Shown: one piece after another, positions 21,632-22,543 of the stretch | How positions within the stretch are numbered: the stretch's first letter is position 1 | Layout: each line of letters starts with the position of its first letter | IMG/VR virus record: IMGVR_UViG_3300017739_000127 | Location: 1 to 22,543 of that record | Reading direction: 5' to 3' (one strand) | Length of the DNA stretch: 22,543 nucleotides | Source of the DNA: a virus | The notes under the pieces: generated by a model | Seen by the model: the letters and a program-made list of their open reading frames with translations, nothing else | Told to the model about the DNA's origin: nothing | The model's database searches: none | Translations under genes and position numbers: made by a program

Positions 21632-22543
21632 CTACTTTCTGTTTATTGGTACACAATTAGGAACTTTCTTGCCGTCTTTTGTTTTGGTGCCAAATGGTTC
21701 GTAGCCGTCCCAACAAGGTTTTTTTAAGATCTCCATTGCAGATAAACCTAATTCGTTTAATTTTTTTTCTGCCCAACGTAATCCTGACTTACCTCCCCAC
21801 GCATCGTACATTAATGATCCACAGCCGTCGTCGTAGGAATTTTTACCTTTGTAGTTTCCACGATGTCTATTAAGAAAACCTGCCATACGTTTTATTGTTT
21901 CTACACTGATAGCTTGTCCCTTTGCTAGTTGGTTTGCTCGTTTCTTACCTACTCCTGTACCACAAGAACCCCAACCATTTTTATCTGCCCATTCTAACGC
22001 CCTTTTTGCGTTGTTCTTTACACCTGAAGGGTAGTCGCTATAACTTTCCATTTCTACTTTACCAGTTTCCTGAAACGTTAATATCATTTCGTGCAGTTGA
22101 TCCAATACGTCCTGTGCTTCTGTTTCTTCTGATAGCTGTTCTTCTACTGGTTCCTTTGGACGTTCTGCCTTGTCTGCAAAGTAACCTTCAATACTAAAAC
22201 CTTTGACTTTACCTGTCTTTACGTAATTGTCCCAGATATCTTTGTTGTCTACTTTGATCGTACCTGCCCACGTGCCTTTAGGTAAGTCCATACCATACAG
22301 CTTTGTCTTGTCCATTTCTGGATCTTCGACTATCCAACTTTCTACTAACGTTAATCCTTGTAGCTTTTCGTCGTGTTCTAGTGTAGATTTGTCCTGATAT
22401 CCGTTTTTTAAGAACATTTGCGATGCCTGTAACACTGTATCTCTGCTAAAGTATATATAATATGGTTCTTCGTCGCCGTCCTTTCTAAAAATCGGTTTAT
22501 TTGGAACGAGCAATGCTCCTACTAATATCTGTTTGTCCTTGCT
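21632..22543 (-). CDS. XkdF-like prohead protease with C-terminal domain (5' end missing)
   Basis: Head-maturation serine protease. The frame is open to the window edge (reading SKDKQILVGALLVPNKPIFR from 22543), so the N-terminus lies outside. XkdF-family signs: LVPNKPIFR, TLEHDEKLQGLTLVESWIV with candidate histidine (H47 counting from the TTG at 22513), TWAGTIKV and KVKGFSIEGYF with candidate serine S107. A linker rich in Glu follows, then a C-terminal domain: NAKRALEWADKNGWGSCGT, VGKKRANQLAKGQAIS, TIKRMAGFLNRHRG, DDGCGSLMYDAWGG and LRWAEKKLNEL. This second domain is often attached to phage head proteins and nucleases and may bind DNA or scaffold. The stop is one base before the 50-aa gene. 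Confidence 0.9.
   Translation of the reverse strand, partial: SKDKQILVGALLVPNKPIFRKDGDEEPYYIYFSRDTVLQASQMFLKNGYQDKSTLEHDEKLQGLTLVESWIVEDPEMDKTKLYGMDLPKGTWAGTIKVDNKDIWDNYVKTGKVKGFSIEGYFADKAERPKEPVEEQLSEETEAQDVLDQLHEMILTFQETGKVEMESYSDYPSGVKNNAKRALEWADKNGWGSCGTGVGKKRANQLAKGQAISVETIKRMAGFLNRHRGNYKGKNSYDDGCGSLMYDAWGGKSGLRWAEKKLNELGLSAMEILKKPCWDGYEPFGTKTKDGKKVPNCVPINRK

Noticed and set aside
1-22543. Prophage or integrated element
   Set aside because: No integrase, attachment-site repeats, repressor pair or chromosomal genes are visible; both ends cut phage genes.
1-22543. tRNA genes, CRISPR arrays, insertion sequences
   Set aside because: I saw no cloverleaf-type sequence, no regularly spaced repeat array and no transposase or terminal repeats.

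Overview
The window is 22.5 kb of a tailed double-stranded DNA phage (Caudoviricetes), probably infecting a member of the Bacteroidota, most likely a flavobacterium. Every supported gene lies on the minus strand. The sequence is AT-rich, start codons follow A-rich leaders rather than Shine-Dalgarno motifs, and many of the proteins resemble families I associate with phages of flavobacteria. No integrase, excisionase or bacterial chromosomal gene is visible, so nothing suggests an integrated prophage. Host and lifestyle are inferences. Both ends cut a gene: the large terminase subunit at the left and the prohead protease at the right.

In the direction of transcription (right to left), 22543-16440 is the head module: XkdF-like prohead protease, a 50-aa cysteine-rich protein, an acidic scaffold-like protein, the major capsid protein, a tail-tube-like virion protein, a small beta-rich protein, the portal and a head-tail connector candidate. 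Hairpin terminators follow the capsid gene and the next gene. Region 16443-12072 holds adhesion and lysis genes: two LamG-like fibre or receptor-binding proteins, an 89-aa companion, several small membrane proteins, a T7-lysozyme-like amidase endolysin and a 3TM-type holin. An AT-rich 173-bp spacer (11899-12071) with ACGT-centred inverted and direct repeats separates these from the replication genes.

Region 11898-5472 is the replication, recombination and regulation module: NinG-like nuclease, an OB-fold-like protein, a protein with an SSB-like acidic tail, a DnaB/RecA-type helicase, a sigma-factor-like regulator, three PD-(D/E)XK nuclease candidates and a DnaA-domain-IV-like protein. Many tiny genes are threaded between them, commonly coupled by ATGA or TAATG overlaps; several are only 38-54 codons long and are easily missed.

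Region 5440-1 is the most interesting part. A DUF488 protein, a GNAT acetyltransferase, a miniature PLP fold-type-III (alanine-racemase/YggS-like) protein, an amidoligase fused to a possible GNAT/Mom-like acyltransferase domain, and a ParB/sulfiredoxin-fold protein overlap head to tail and run directly into the small and large terminase genes. This gene set looks like a small biosynthetic and transfer pathway: an amino-acid-like group handled by a PLP enzyme, an amide bond made by the amidoligase, acyl transfer by the GNAT domains, and nucleic-acid binding or NTP-dependent chemistry by the ParB fold. I infer a nucleobase or macromolecule hypermodification system linked to packaging. The target is unproven; no hydroxymethylpyrimidine synthase or DNA methylase is visible in the window. 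The tetramers ACGT and GATC, and the site GGATCC, look strongly over-represented, which may or may not be related.
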